This document shows, piece by piece, positions 1 through 8,453 of a stretch of DNA of 64,000 nt. Where the stretch lies: contig JALEOD010000045.1 in the NCBI GenBank assembly GCA_022767345.1, forward strand, positions 1 to 64,000. Direction: 5' to 3'. Source of the stretch: Emergencia sp. Lineage in GTDB: Bacteria > Bacillota > Clostridia > Peptostreptococcales > Anaerovoracaceae. Numbering within the stretch: the first letter of the stretch is position 1; each line of letters opens with the position of its first letter. A model generated the notes under the pieces. That model was not told where the DNA came from and made no database searches. It worked only from the letters and a program-made list of their open reading frames with translations. A program made the position numbers and the translations under genes.

Positions 1-1256
1 TCATTTGAAACCGCTCTAAAAATAAGCTCCTGTATTTCGTTTGTATCCTGATATTCGTCAATCATTATTTCATCAAAACGCTTTGACAGATTATGTGCAA
101 AATCGGTTTTTTCGTATCCGCCGTCGGTCTGTTTTACAAGAAGTTTAATCATAAGATGTTCAAGGTCAGAAAATTCCAGTATGCCCTTTTCGTTTTTCGC
201 CTGTGAAAAGTGTTTATCAAATTCAAGCAGCATTTCCTGTAAACATTTCATAGCGGGATAAAGCAGTTCCGTATCGTTTTTGTAAATCTCCTCAGTAAAG
301 CTGAATATCGGCTGTAATTGTTTTGTGATGATATTGTCTATTGTATTAAAGCCGCTTTTTACGGTGTTAATTTCCATTTCACTGACACCCTTAGTGTTTT
401 TTCCCGGAGAGGTGTAAGACGGCTTTTCGTATGACATTATCAGGTCAGAAATTTTACTCCACTCACCAGTGCTGACAGCGTCGTCAAATGACTTTACAAA
501 TTCCAGATACTTATTATAAGCGGCTATCTTCTTATCGGACTGAAAAACCGTGTTTCCGTCAATAACTTCATATACATCATCAAGAATACTATGAAAATAC
601 TCGTCTGTATCCTGTACCTTTTTCCATGCCTTTTTCGCAAAAATCGTATCTGAAAGCGGTATATCAGGGTTATAGAATTCAACCGACTCAGCAATCCACT
701 GTTCAGGAAACGGGTGCGAAAGACTTTGCTTATACAAATCAAGTATTGCTTTTTCAAGACCGCTGTCGGATTTTGCACCCGAAATAATACTGCTGAGAAG
801 CAAAAAACCACTGCTTTTCTGCGAATACATTTCCTCGATAACATCAGACATAATTCTGTTTTTCATCGCAGAAGTTTCGCTTTCATTGGCTATGCGGAAA
901 TTCTGATTGACATTGAGAACATAAAAATTTTCACGGATAATATTGCTGCAAAAGCTATGAACCGTACTTATATTTGCACGAGGCAGCAAAAGCTGCTGAC
1001 GGCGGAGTGCTGTATTGTTAGGATCTCTTGAAAGCCTGTCGTCAATAGCGTCGGAAATTCTCTTTTTCATTTCTGCCGCCGCCGCATTGGTAAAGGTTAC
1101 AATCAGCATCCGGTCAATGGACACGCCTTCTTCTATGACGAGTTTTTTAATGCGCTCTACCAAAACAGCAGTCTTTCCCGAGCCTGCCGCTGCTGCCACC
1201 AATATATTTTTGTCACGCTGGTCGATTGCCAGCTGTTGTTCTTTGGTCCAAGCCAT
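1..1256 (-). CDS. addA: ATP-dependent nuclease/helicase subunit A, N-terminal part
   Basis: This is the N-terminal 418 codons of AddA, the UvrD-type helicase and nuclease subunit of the AddAB double-strand-break resection complex; the rest lies beyond base 1. The ATG at 1256 begins MAWTKEQQLAID, the Q-motif region of UvrD/AddA proteins. A Walker A motif (AAAAGSGKTAV, about residues 21-31) follows, then VTFTNAAAAEMKKRI and, at the window edge, the Walker B/motif II block DEYQDTNEIQE. AddA is normally about 1,200 residues, so roughly a third is seen. The frame is open to the window edge. It is divergent from gpmI and shares the intergenic region with it. The DEYQDTNE form is typical of AddA rather than PcrA, and the family call is firm. 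Confidence 0.93.
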   Translation of the reverse strand, partial: MAWTKEQQLAIDQRDKNILVAAAAGSGKTAVLVERIKKLVIEEGVSIDRMLIVTFTNAAAAEMKKRISDAIDDRLSRDPNNTALRRQQLLLPRANISTVHSFCSNIIRENFYVLNVNQNFRIANESETSAMKNRIMSDVIEEMYSQKSSGFLLLSSIISGAKSDSGLEKAILDLYKQSLSHPFPEQWIAESVEFYNPDIPLSDTIFAKKAWKKVQDTDEYFHSILDDVYEVIDGNTVFQSDKKIAAYNKYLEFVKSFDDAVSTGEWSKISDLIMSYEKPSYTSPGKNTKGVSEMEINTVKSGFNTIDNIITKQLQPIFSFTEEIYKNDTELLYPAMKCLQEMLLEFDKHFSQAKNEKGILEFSDLEHLMIKLLVKQTDGGYEKTDFAHNLSKRFDEIMIDEYQDTNEIQELIFRAVSN

Positions 1257-1308
1257 ATATGCCTCCATATTTTTATCACTGCTTATTCCATTATACCAAA
1301 AAATTTGC

Positions 1309-1314
1309 TATAAT
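1309..1314 (+). promoter_or_regulatory. Probable -10 element of the gpmI promoter
   Basis: A perfect TATAAT lies 33 bases before the gpmI start codon. The -35 position (about 1286-1291) matches the consensus poorly, so the promoter is supported mainly by its -10 box. Confidence 0.5.
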
Positions 1315-1347
1315 GAAGAAATAATCTTAGAAATGGAGATGAATTCT

Positions 1348-2871
1348 ATGCAGATAAACAATAGCCCGACCATGCTGATGATTTTAGACGGTTTTGGTCT
1401 GAGTCCAAAAAGCGCCGGCAATGCCATTGCTGCCGCTAAAACCCCTAACCTGGATAAAATTTTTTCAAAATATCCGAAAACCAGTCTATCAGCCAGCGGT
1501 CTGTCCGTAGGTCTGCCCGACGGACAGATGGGAAACTCCGAAGTGGGACATCTGAATATCGGCGCGGGTCGTATCGTGTATCAGGAGCTTACCCGGATCA
1601 CAAAATCCATTGAGGATGGGGATTTCTTTGAAAATCCAGCATTAAACGCCGCGATGGATCATGCCCTTTCCCACGATTCTACGCTGCATCTTCTGGGACT
1701 TCTTTCCGATGGCGGCGTCCACAGTCATATCAGTCATCTCTTTGCCCTTCTCACCATGGCAAAGAAGAAAGGACTTTCCAGGGTGCTGGTGCACTGCTTC
1801 CTCGACGGACGGGATGTTCCGCCAAGATGCGCAGGGCAGTACATCGAAGCTCTGCAAAACCACATGCGCCAGCTTGGAATCGGCGAAATCGCTGTCATTT
1901 CCGGCAGATATTACGCCATGGACAGAGACAAGCGCTGGGACAGAGTAGAAAAAGCTTACGATGCCATGACCCTTGGTCAGGGTCTTTCTGCCGCTACCGG
2001 CTGCAGCGCAGTAGACGCTGCTTATGAGCGGGACGAAAACGACGAATTTGTTCTGCCCACCGTCACCGGCGCAGGCACAGTGAGCGATGGCGATGCTATG
2101 ATTATGTTCAACTTCCGTCCGGACAGAGCAAGAGAAATCACCCGCGCCTTTGCGGATCCCGATTTCGATGGTTTCACCCGCAAGAAGACCGTCAAGAATT
2201 TAAAATATGTCTGCATGACCCAGTATGACGCTACTATGCCGGGCGTAGAAATCGCTTTCCCGCCCCAGACCCTAAAGAATACCTTCGGCGACTACATCGC
2301 TTCTCTCGGACTTTCTCAGCTTCGCATTGCCGAAACTGAAAAATACGCCCATGTAACTTTTTTCTTCAATGGCGGCGTCGAAGCCCCTTGCAGCGGCGAA
2401 GACCGGATTCTTGTGCCTTCTCCGAAGGTTGCCACCTATGATTTGCAGCCGGAGATGAGCGCTCCTGCGGTAACGGAACGAGTGCTGGAACAGATTGAAG
2501 CAGACAAGTACGACTGTATTGTGCTAAACTTTGCCAATGCGGATATGGTAGGACATACCGGTATCATGGAAGCGGCTGTCCGCGCCATCGAAACCCTGGA
2601 CGCCTGCGTGCCGAAAATCGTTGACGCTGTGCTTTCTAAAGGCGGACAGATTCTGCTGACTGCAGACCACGGCAACGCCGACTGTATGATGGACGATGCC
2701 GGCAATGTGGTCACCGCCCACTCCCTGAATCCGGTACCCCTTGTACATATCGCTGAAAATCCGGTTTCCCTCGCAGACGGCGGCAGGCTGTGCGACATCG
2801 CGCCGACTATGCTGCGCCTGATGGGGCTTTCCATTCCGGAAGAAATGACCGGAAAAAGCCTGATAAAATAA
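1348..2871 (+). CDS. gpmI: 2,3-bisphosphoglycerate-independent phosphoglycerate mutase
   Basis: GpmI interconverts 3- and 2-phosphoglycerate in glycolysis and gluconeogenesis using two Mn2+ ions and a phosphoserine intermediate. The 507-residue product has the metal-binding DGFG near residue 14 and the catalytic serine in GNSEVGHLNIGAGR (S64). Further on are LHLLGLLSDGGVHSH, the GRYYAMDRDKRW block and C-terminal NADMVGHTG and TADHGNAD metal ligands. Length is normal for the family. An upstream in-frame extension to 1015 is antisense to addA and is not coding; the ATG at 1348 has GGAG 9 bases before it. It is transcribed alone, between the divergent addA and the convergent Nim-type gene, and is followed by a terminator. 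Confidence 0.97.
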   Translation: MQINNSPTMLMILDGFGLSPKSAGNAIAAAKTPNLDKIFSKYPKTSLSASGLSVGLPDGQMGNSEVGHLNIGAGRIVYQELTRITKSIEDGDFFENPALNAAMDHALSHDSTLHLLGLLSDGGVHSHISHLFALLTMAKKKGLSRVLVHCFLDGRDVPPRCAGQYIEALQNHMRQLGIGEIAVISGRYYAMDRDKRWDRVEKAYDAMTLGQGLSAATGCSAVDAAYERDENDEFVLPTVTGAGTVSDGDAMIMFNFRPDRAREITRAFADPDFDGFTRKKTVKNLKYVCMTQYDATMPGVEIAFPPQTLKNTFGDYIASLGLSQLRIAETEKYAHVTFFFNGGVEAPCSGEDRILVPSPKVATYDLQPEMSAPAVTERVLEQIEADKYDCIVLNFANADMVGHTGIMEAAVRAIETLDACVPKIVDAVLSKGGQILLTADHGNADCMMDDAGNVVTAHSLNPVPLVHIAENPVSLADGGRLCDIAPTMLRLMGLSIPEEMTGKSLIK

Positions 2872-2915
2872 TCCTGCGGGAAAATAACTCTATGAAAGAA
2901 TAAATATCCGTGATG

Positions 2916-2954
2916 AAAAACGAGGTCGCCCTCTCAGGCATTACCTCGTTTTTT
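2916..2954. terminator. Bidirectional intrinsic terminator after gpmI
   Basis: Arms AAAAACGAGGT (2916-2926) and ACCTCGTTTTT (2943-2953) form a strong stem with a T run on each strand. It separates the convergent gpmI and the Nim-type gene. Confidence 0.9.
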
Positions 2955-2969
2955 ACTTTGCTGCATGCT

Positions 2970-3476
2970 TTATTTTGCGTTTCTCTGCTTTGCAAGCTCT
3001 TTGGCTTCTTTGCCGGATAAATGGTCAATGGTAATTTCAACCATAGTCACCTGCTTAAAGCTGCCCTCGACTTCCTTTGCCAGTGCCTCCGGCGTTTCAT
3101 CAGGAGAGTATCTCTTTCCCAGCGCCTCCAGCGCCGCTCTCTTTTCAGCAGGCTCCTCCAATACTCTGGCTTTACCGAAAGCAATCACACTGCGAAAATA
3201 AGTCGTAAATTCTTCCGGCACCACCTGATCCTGATCGATGACGCAGAAAGAGACTTTCTCACAGCGAGCGATTGCGTCCAGCTTGTGGCCTTGCTTTGCG
3301 CAGTGGAAATAAATCTTGCCGTCTGTGTACACATAGCTGAGCGGTACTGCATACGGATATCCATCGTCGCCAGAGACGGCCAGAACCCCTGCAGTATTTC
3401 GCTCTAAAACCGCTGCGCTGTCCTCAAAGGACATAACCTGTTTGCTTCTTCTCATTGCTCTAAACATGTTCATCAT
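2970..3476 (-). CDS. Pyridoxamine 5'-phosphate oxidase-related FMN-binding protein (Nim-type)
   Basis: The product is a 168-residue split-barrel protein of the family that includes NimA 5-nitroimidazole reductases; these bind FMN and reduce small molecules in the cytoplasm. Visible family features are the N-terminal MRRSKQVMS segment, the strand GDDGYPYAVPLSYVY near residues 37-51, IYFHCAKQGHKLD, and the C-terminal VTMVEITIDHLSGKEA. The actual substrate cannot be read from sequence. Several ATGs lie close together (3476, 3473, 3467); 3476 is used here, but 3467 has better spacing from the AGGAAAGGAAG ribosome site. The gene is preceded by a structured leader ending in a T run (3486-3560), so expression may be attenuated. 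Confidence 0.85.
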   Translation of the reverse strand: MMNMFRAMRRSKQVMSFEDSAAVLERNTAGVLAVSGDDGYPYAVPLSYVYTDGKIYFHCAKQGHKLDAIARCEKVSFCVIDQDQVVPEEFTTYFRSVIAFGKARVLEEPAEKRAALEALGKRYSPDETPEALAKEVEGSFKQVTMVEITIDHLSGKEAKELAKQRNAK

Positions 3477-3485
3477 CTTCCTTTC

Positions 3486-3560
3486 CTAAAAAAATACCGC
3501 CTCCCATTCACTCCTTCTAAGGCCTAACGGTGTGAATAAAAAGCGTTACCCGGCGGTAAA
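3486..3560 (-). promoter_or_regulatory. Candidate structured leader or attenuator upstream of the Nim-type gene
   Basis: Read on the minus strand, this 5' leader has an outer stem TACCGCC/GGCGGTA closed directly by a run of seven T, an inner stem ATTCAC/GTGAAT and a small CCTT/AAGG hairpin. A competing pairing TAACG/CGTTA crosses the inner stem, so a pseudoknot or two alternative folds are possible. The T run is followed at once by the ribosome site of the Nim-type gene, the usual layout for transcription attenuation. I could not match it to a known riboswitch class; some words resemble the tetrahydrofolate class, but too weakly to claim. Confidence 0.45.
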
Positions 3561-3605
3561 TAATCTCATTTCTATATAAGTAAAAATACCACAAAAATCT
3601 GCTGG

Positions 3606-4046
3606 AGTCAAGTCCGTAAGTTTTCCGACAGCTTAGCAAAGTCCAGGAGGTTCCAGGGAGCCAGGCGAAGTCCAGCGCGAAACAAAAATTCGCTTTGCAG
3701 AAAAAAGTAAAAACTTTTTAAAAAAATGCAAAATAAATACCGCCAATCTGATTGAAATATAATCGTCCCATCTTTACGCAGAATTTTGTTAAAAAATGGG
3801 GGCATGCCGGCGGATATTTTTCATTTTCAGGATTATATCATACCCATTATTATGATTTCCCCTCAAAAGTTTCTGACTCCTCGGTTATACCATGCCCCTA
3901 CAACCGAAGACTTTCCTTTTTTTGAACCAACAAAGGGTAAAGTTCTGCAATGTTAAAATTACGTTCGATAAATTTACTGAGTTTAATGAGTTTTATGCAT
4001 TTAATGTATCCGGATTGATACGCAACTCCACGATTCTGTCTTATCC
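3606..4046. other. Intergenic stretch without a recognisable gene
   Basis: About 440 AT-rich bases separate the Nim leader from the next terminator. I see a small hairpin (TCGGTT/AACCGA near 3883-3910) and repeats of the word ATACCGCC, but no ribosome site followed by a credible reading frame and no tRNA-like fold. Confidence 0.5.
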
Positions 4047-4047
4047 A

Positions 4048-4082
4048 TAAAAAATCCCCCGCCGAGTCTCTCTGACGGGGGC
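4048..4082 (-). terminator. Intrinsic terminator of the small membrane protein gene
   Basis: On the minus strand a stem of GCCCCCGTC with GGCGGGGG closes a short loop and is followed by ATTTTTT. Confidence 0.88.
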
Positions 4083-4107
4083 ATAGCTTTAATCTTTACA
4101 GCTGAAT

Positions 4108-4395
4108 CTATTCTTCTTTCTCTAAATCTTTCCGAAGATTCTCATCGTGTTTGATGATATATTTCGCATGACTGGTCTGTGAATCATTGACATGCTTTCC
4201 GAGAAACGCCTTGGCATCATCACTGAAATCACCGCCATGCCTTGCGTTGAAATCCTCAACCTTCTCCTGAAATTCGTCCCAGTCGGGCTGTCTTTTCTTC
4301 TTCATCCATTCCGTCACAAAGTGCAGAGTAAGTCCTAAAACCAGCACCACAATCAAAAGCATCAGCTTTGATATAATTCCATTTGCAGGGTTCAT
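4108..4395 (-). CDS. Small single-span membrane protein of unknown function
   Basis: This is a 95-residue protein that I do not recognise. The N-terminal MNPANGIISKLM leads into one hydrophobic span (about residues 10-30, LMLLIVVLVLGLTLHFVTEW). A basic stop-transfer motif KKKR and a charged cytoplasmic tail rich in Asp, Glu, His and Lys follow. The ATG at 4395 is preferred over the upstream GTG at 4413 because GGAGG lies 7 bases before it. It is a single transcription unit with its own terminator, upstream of the two flavoproteins in the same orientation. It could be an accessory membrane anchor, but nothing shows this. Confidence 0.7.
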   Translation of the reverse strand: MNPANGIISKLMLLIVVLVLGLTLHFVTEWMKKKRQPDWDEFQEKVEDFNARHGGDFSDDAKAFLGKHVNDSQTSHAKYIIKHDENLRKDLEKEE

Positions 4396-4485
4396 ATCTT
4401 CACCTCCCGCCACAATTACAAGTCCTATTATTAGGATATTATATCATATCTAAGCAGTGGTGTAAATATGATGGACAGAATTTTC

Positions 4486-6054
4486 TTACACTTTGTGCTT
4501 TCCTATAATCTTTTCCGCCGCCTTAATACCGTCACAAGCCGCGCTCATAATACCGCCGGCGTAGCCTGCACCTTCTCCTGCCGGATAAAATCCTCCAAAG
4601 GTGCCTTCCATATTCTCATTTCTCGCAAAGCGCACCGGAGAAGAACTTCTCGTCTCCACCGCAGTAAGCACTGCATCATCATCGTCAAATCCGGATAACT
4701 TTCTGCCCAGGTGAGGCATCGCCTCTTTGATCGATTCCACGGCAAAATCAGGAAGAGATCCGGCCACAGCAGCCGCGCTTTCTCCGCCGTCACGAAATTC
4801 GCCCCAGGTCGTCCTCGGCGCTTTATAATTTCTTCCGCCCAGTTCAAATGCCAGCTTTTCGTATTTTTCCTGAAATTCAATGCCCGCAAGAGGACTGGGA
4901 GAGCCGAAATCTTCACAGCGCACATCGACCAAAAGACCGCTGTTGGCAGTACCGCTGTTTCTGGCTCTGTTGCTCATGCCGTTGGTTACCACGCCGCCTT
5001 CCTGCGAAGACGCAACCACCACCTGCCCGCCCGGACACATGCAGAAGGTATACACACCGCGGCCGTTTGCGCAATGATAAGAAAGCTTGTAATCCGCAGG
5101 AGGAAGCCCCTCCGCGTCTCCATACTGGGCCTTGTCGATAAGCGCCTGCGGATGCTCAATCCTCACGCCGATGGAAAAAGGCTTCTGCTGCATTTTTATG
5201 CCTCGTCCTGCCAGATAGCGGAAAGTGTCTCTGGCGCTGTGTCCGATGGCAAGAACCACATCCTCTGTAAAAATCTCCTCTTCTCTGCCGTCTCCCACCA
5301 CCACGATGGATTTTACGCACTTATTTTTCGTCTTAACCTCCACAAAGCGAGTATTAAAACGCACTTCACCGCCAAGGCGAATGATTTCCTGTCTGATATT
5401 TTTTACGACTGTTCTGAGAACGTCCGTACCGATATGGGCCCTCTGTTTATAGAGGATGTCCGGGTCTGCGCCCGCTTTTACAAAATCCGTCAGCACTTTG
5501 CGGATTCTCAAATCTTTAATCCCGGTCGTCAGCTTTCCGTCGGAAAAGGTACCCGCGCCGCCTTCTCCGAACTGCACGTTGGACTCTGTATTCAAAACGC
5601 CTTCTTCCCAAAACTTTTCCACATCCGAAACTCGCTGTTCAATGGCCGCGCCCCGTTCAATGATAAGGGGTTTCAGTCCTCGTCTTGCCAGTGTCAGGCC
5701 GGCAAACATGCCGCAGGGCCCAAAACCGATGATAACCGGTCTGTGTTTCAGTTCCTGCTCGCCCGCCGCAGTTTCTATATAGGTCATGTCCGGCGCCTCT
5801 TCCACGCCGGTTTTTCCGCCGGTGTGAATGCGGATATAATCTCTGGGGCGCTGCCGCCTCACCACAGAAAAGTCCACAGAGTAGACTTTCTTTATATCAC
5901 TTTTGTCTCTGGCATCGATGGACTCTCTGACAATTTCCACGTCAATCAGAATGTAATCTCTGTTTCCCAGCTTTTTCAAAATTTTTTTCGGTAAGTCCGC
6001 TGTTGATTCATGCAGACTCAATTTGACCTGATGTATTCTGTACCTAGGTGTCAT
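4486..6054 (-). CDS. FAD-dependent oxidoreductase (COG2509-type)
   Basis: The 522-residue product belongs to the widespread, poorly characterised NAD(FAD)-utilising dehydrogenase group. It starts with a small alpha/beta domain (residues 1-90, with the RESIDARDKSDIKKVYSV block typical of the group). The FAD-binding Rossmann motif GFGPCGMFAGLTLARRG is near residues 110-126, and GEGGAGTFSDGKL is a family signature. A C-terminal FYPAGEGAGYAGGI closes the FAD site. The ATG at 6054 overlaps the stop of the upstream YhiN-like gene by 4 bases, so the two are probably translationally coupled. The substrate is unknown. Confidence 0.9.
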   Translation of the reverse strand: MTPRYRIHQVKLSLHESTADLPKKILKKLGNRDYILIDVEIVRESIDARDKSDIKKVYSVDFSVVRRQRPRDYIRIHTGGKTGVEEAPDMTYIETAAGEQELKHRPVIIGFGPCGMFAGLTLARRGLKPLIIERGAAIEQRVSDVEKFWEEGVLNTESNVQFGEGGAGTFSDGKLTTGIKDLRIRKVLTDFVKAGADPDILYKQRAHIGTDVLRTVVKNIRQEIIRLGGEVRFNTRFVEVKTKNKCVKSIVVVGDGREEEIFTEDVVLAIGHSARDTFRYLAGRGIKMQQKPFSIGVRIEHPQALIDKAQYGDAEGLPPADYKLSYHCANGRGVYTFCMCPGGQVVVASSQEGGVVTNGMSNRARNSGTANSGLLVDVRCEDFGSPSPLAGIEFQEKYEKLAFELGGRNYKAPRTTWGEFRDGGESAAAVAGSLPDFAVESIKEAMPHLGRKLSGFDDDDAVLTAVETRSSSPVRFARNENMEGTFGGFYPAGEGAGYAGGIMSAACDGIKAAEKIIGKHKV

Positions 6055-7181
6055 TTTGCCATCTCCCTTCCCGCTCTCATGCCGCTTTCCCAGGCATGCT
6101 GCAGATTGAACCCGCCGCAGGGTCCATCGTAGTCCAAAACCTCTCCCGCAAAGTAAAGACCTTCTACCAGCTTTGACTCAAAGGTCTGCGGCGACACTTC
6201 GCTAAGGGCCACGCCTCCTTTGGTAACCTGCGCAAAATCCCATCCCCTCACGCCCCTCGGCGAAAGAGGAAATGCTTTCAAAGCTCTGGCACAAGCCGCC
6301 GTATCACCCTTTGCGCCTTCGTAAATCATTTCTGCCACAGGTCTTCTAACCAGAAACTGCAGCACTTTCTGACCCGTCAGCCCCTGGGCCTTCCGCAGCT
6401 CTAAAAGACTGTCCATCTCATCACGTTCCGGAAAAAAATCTATTTCTATCCGGTAGTCGTCAAAACCGCCCTCAAAGCTCGCCCCCTCAGGAAGCAGCAA
6501 ATGCCGGGACATGTTGAATACGCAGATTCCGGAAATACCTGTCTTTGTAAACTGTACTTCTCCCTTTTCGGTAAAAATCATCTCGTCCTTATAAAACAGC
6601 TTCACCTCCGCTTTTGCCCGAATGCCGGAAAGCTTTTCTAAATCTTCCTTTACTTCTACTGCGGTCAAAACCGGTATAGGCTTTTCGACCCGGTGACCGA
6701 ATTTCTTCGCAAAGCGAAAGCCGTCTCCCGTACTTCCAAAAGCCGCTCCTGCCTTTCCTCCGCAGGCAATGAGAAGTTTACGCGCACGCAGCGTTTTATT
6801 TTTCAGTTCAACAACAAAGCAGTCCTGCTTTTCAACGGACTGAACCTCCGAAGATGTCATCACTTCTATGCCCAGCTTGTGAATTCTCTGCTCTAAGGCA
6901 TCTCTCACCGCCGCCGCTTCTTCTGTATAGGGGTAGATCCGCCCCTCTTCATCTGTTCTGGTTAAAACACCCAGCCTTTCAAAGAAATCCAATGTCTCGT
7001 CAGCTTTCGGGCAGGCGGCATTGGACAAATTGCACTTACCGTTTCCCGTAGCTGCGATTTTTCGCCCCAGCTGGTTTTTCTTTTCCAAAATCAAAATCCT
7101 GCTGTCAGGATTTTCTTCCTTTGCGCAGATTGCCGCAGTCATACCGGCAGCGCCGCCGCCTATGATACAAATGTCTAACAT
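6051..7181 (-). CDS. HI0933/YhiN-family flavoprotein
   Basis: This is a 376-residue FAD-binding protein of the BaiN/HI0933 family. The dinucleotide-binding motif IIGGGAAGMTAA opens the protein and LGRKIAATGNGKCNLSN is the family hallmark. LIACGGKAGAAFGSTGDG lies mid-protein, and the C-terminal FAGEVLDYDGPCGGFNLQHAW completes the FAD site. It is slightly shorter than the usual 400 residues. The ATG has GAGG 8 bases upstream. It overlaps the next flavoprotein gene by 4 bases, so the two flavoenzymes form a coupled pair. Some relatives reduce steroid or other C=C bonds; the role here is unknown. Confidence 0.92.
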   Translation of the reverse strand: MLDICIIGGGAAGMTAAICAKEENPDSRILILEKKNQLGRKIAATGNGKCNLSNAACPKADETLDFFERLGVLTRTDEEGRIYPYTEEAAAVRDALEQRIHKLGIEVMTSSEVQSVEKQDCFVVELKNKTLRARKLLIACGGKAGAAFGSTGDGFRFAKKFGHRVEKPIPVLTAVEVKEDLEKLSGIRAKAEVKLFYKDEMIFTEKGEVQFTKTGISGICVFNMSRHLLLPEGASFEGGFDDYRIEIDFFPERDEMDSLLELRKAQGLTGQKVLQFLVRRPVAEMIYEGAKGDTAACARALKAFPLSPRGVRGWDFAQVTKGGVALSEVSPQTFESKLVEGLYFAGEVLDYDGPCGGFNLQHAWESGMRAGREMAK

Positions 7182-7212
7182 CTCTTCGTCCTCTCAGTTA
7201 TTTCCTATGCGA

Positions 7213-7248
7213 AAAAACAGGATTTCTCTTCCTTCGAGAAACCCTGTC
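7213..7248 (-). terminator. Intrinsic terminator of the DUF308 gene
   Basis: Arms 7217-7228 and 7236-7247 pair (ACAGGATTTCTC with GAGAAACCCTGT). The minus-strand transcript then reads TTTTTT. Confidence 0.88.
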
Positions 7249-7255
7249 TCCTATG

Positions 7256-7978
7256 CTACAGTGTTTTTTCCTCTTGTGTATTAGTCTCTCCAATAGGCTC
7301 ACTGATTATCTCATGAAATTCTTTCGCTTCTTCAGCAGCTTTGACAGCGTTTTTCGCCTTTCTGGCTTTTTTAATCGCTTTTTTCATTTCTTTTTTGGCT
7401 TCCTTGGCTGCCTCTTCGGCTTCAGCAATCTTTTCGTCTTTGGTTTTAATTAAATCCGGCTTGCTGTACACGATATCAAATCCGATTTTAATGATGTTGG
7501 CGCCCTGCACTACGAAGCAAATGCCCAAAATCATCAGCACCGACAAATGCAGCAGCGAAGAATTGAAGAAAGCATAAACTCCGATCGCGAAGTTTAGCAG
7601 GCTTACCATAAATGCCCAGTAAAAATCAATATTCTTCTCCTTGGTATCGGTCTCAAAAGCCAGCACACTGAATCCTCTGATTCCGGAAATCATACTCCAC
7701 ATACCGAAAACCACCGGTACTGCAATATCCGCAGCCAGTCTGCCCGTCAGCACAACAATACCTAAAATAAATGTAGTAAGTCCGTCAATCAACACCCAAT
7801 GCCCTGCATCTACATCGTTTCTAATTCTTTTATATACAAAACATTCCACCAGCCCGACCAGCATCAGGGTAATTCCGATGGGGAATGCAAGCGACAGAAA
7901 TGATAATCCGGCATTTGCAATGGAAAATACTCCCAGAAAAGTAAGCAGAATGCCCGCAATTACAGTAATAATTCTCAC
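7256..7978 (-). CDS. DUF308/HdeD-like membrane protein with charged coiled-coil tail
   Basis: The 240-residue protein has about six hydrophobic spans in residues 1-170, arranged as in HdeD/DUF308 proteins (two repeated three-helix units). A tail of about 60 residues consists almost only of Ala, Glu and Lys (EAEEAAKEAKKEMKKAIKKA) and should form a soluble coiled coil. HdeD is linked to acid resistance in enterobacteria; in Clostridia the role is not known. The GTG start at 7978 is chosen because GGAGG lies 9 bases before it. It is monocistronic, with its own terminator. The coiled-coil tail is an addition to the basic family. Confidence 0.82.
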   Translation of the reverse strand: MRIITVIAGILLTFLGVFSIANAGLSFLSLAFPIGITLMLVGLVECFVYKRIRNDVDAGHWVLIDGLTTFILGIVVLTGRLAADIAVPVVFGMWSMISGIRGFSVLAFETDTKEKNIDFYWAFMVSLLNFAIGVYAFFNSSLLHLSVLMILGICFVVQGANIIKIGFDIVYSKPDLIKTKDEKIAEAEEAAKEAKKEMKKAIKKARKAKNAVKAAEEAKEFHEIISEPIGETNTQEEKTL

Positions 7979-8125
7979 CTACGAAGACCTCCTTGTCCAA
8001 TTTTATACTGTAGACATTATAATGGCTGCCGGTTATAAAGTCAAGAAACGGCTCAAAATCGCGGCAAGTTCGTCCAGCCATAGCAAGTGCGCAGTGGATA
8101 CGCAGGCAGGCAGAGCTGCCGCATC

Positions 8126-8211
8126 ACAAATCCACGGCAAAACCATAGCAGGCAGTGCCTGCGATATGACAAATCCACGGCAAAACCATAGCAGGCAGTG
8201 CCTGCGATATG
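8126..8211. repeat. Tandem repeat, two 43-bp units
   Basis: Units 8126-8168 and 8169-8211 are essentially identical, and each contains the palindrome GCAGGCAGTGCCTGC. A diverged partial unit lies just before (8101-8125). The array runs straight into the TTGACA-box island that follows. Confidence 0.9.
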
Positions 8212-8413
8212 ACAACGTTGACAAATTTCCGATTTTTCATCGATTCTGTCAACAAAATCACGATTTTCACCCTTAAAAAACGCTTATTCTTTGAAGAACA
8301 TTGACAAATTGGACAGATTTCTAGAAAAATGTCAATTTTGTCACGGTTTTTCACCGAAAACGTTGACAAAATTGACAGAATCACGATTTTTTGTCAACGT
8401 TGTCAATGTGGAG
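8212..8413 (+). repeat. TTGACA-box island, copy A
   Basis: About 200 bases are filled with TTGACA and TGTCAA boxes in alternating orientation. The section 8358-8408 (AACGTTGACAAAATTGACAG, then ATCACGATTTTTTGTCAAC) is shared with the islands near 22.07, 25.5 and 60.08 kb. No open frame in it looks coding. Confidence 0.75.
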
Positions 8414-8453
8414 CCCCGCTGCAGGCTACGTTCCGGCTCACATTCAGCTCCGC

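Noticed and set aside
1015..1347. In-frame extension of gpmI upstream to 1015
   Set aside because: It is antisense to the conserved addA sequence, crosses the promoter, and the ATG at 1348 has a good ribosome site and the normal family length.
3486..3560. Tetrahydrofolate riboswitch
   Set aside because: Some words (GTTA, GTGAAT, GGGA) are shared, but the pseudoknot loop and overall order do not fit well enough to assign the class.
4711..5994. 427-codon plus-strand frame
   Set aside because: It lies wholly opposite a conserved flavoprotein, has Arg/His/Ser-rich shadow composition and no ribosome site.
8126..8211. CRISPR-like array
   Set aside because: The units are contiguous with no spacers, only two in number, and no cas gene is near.
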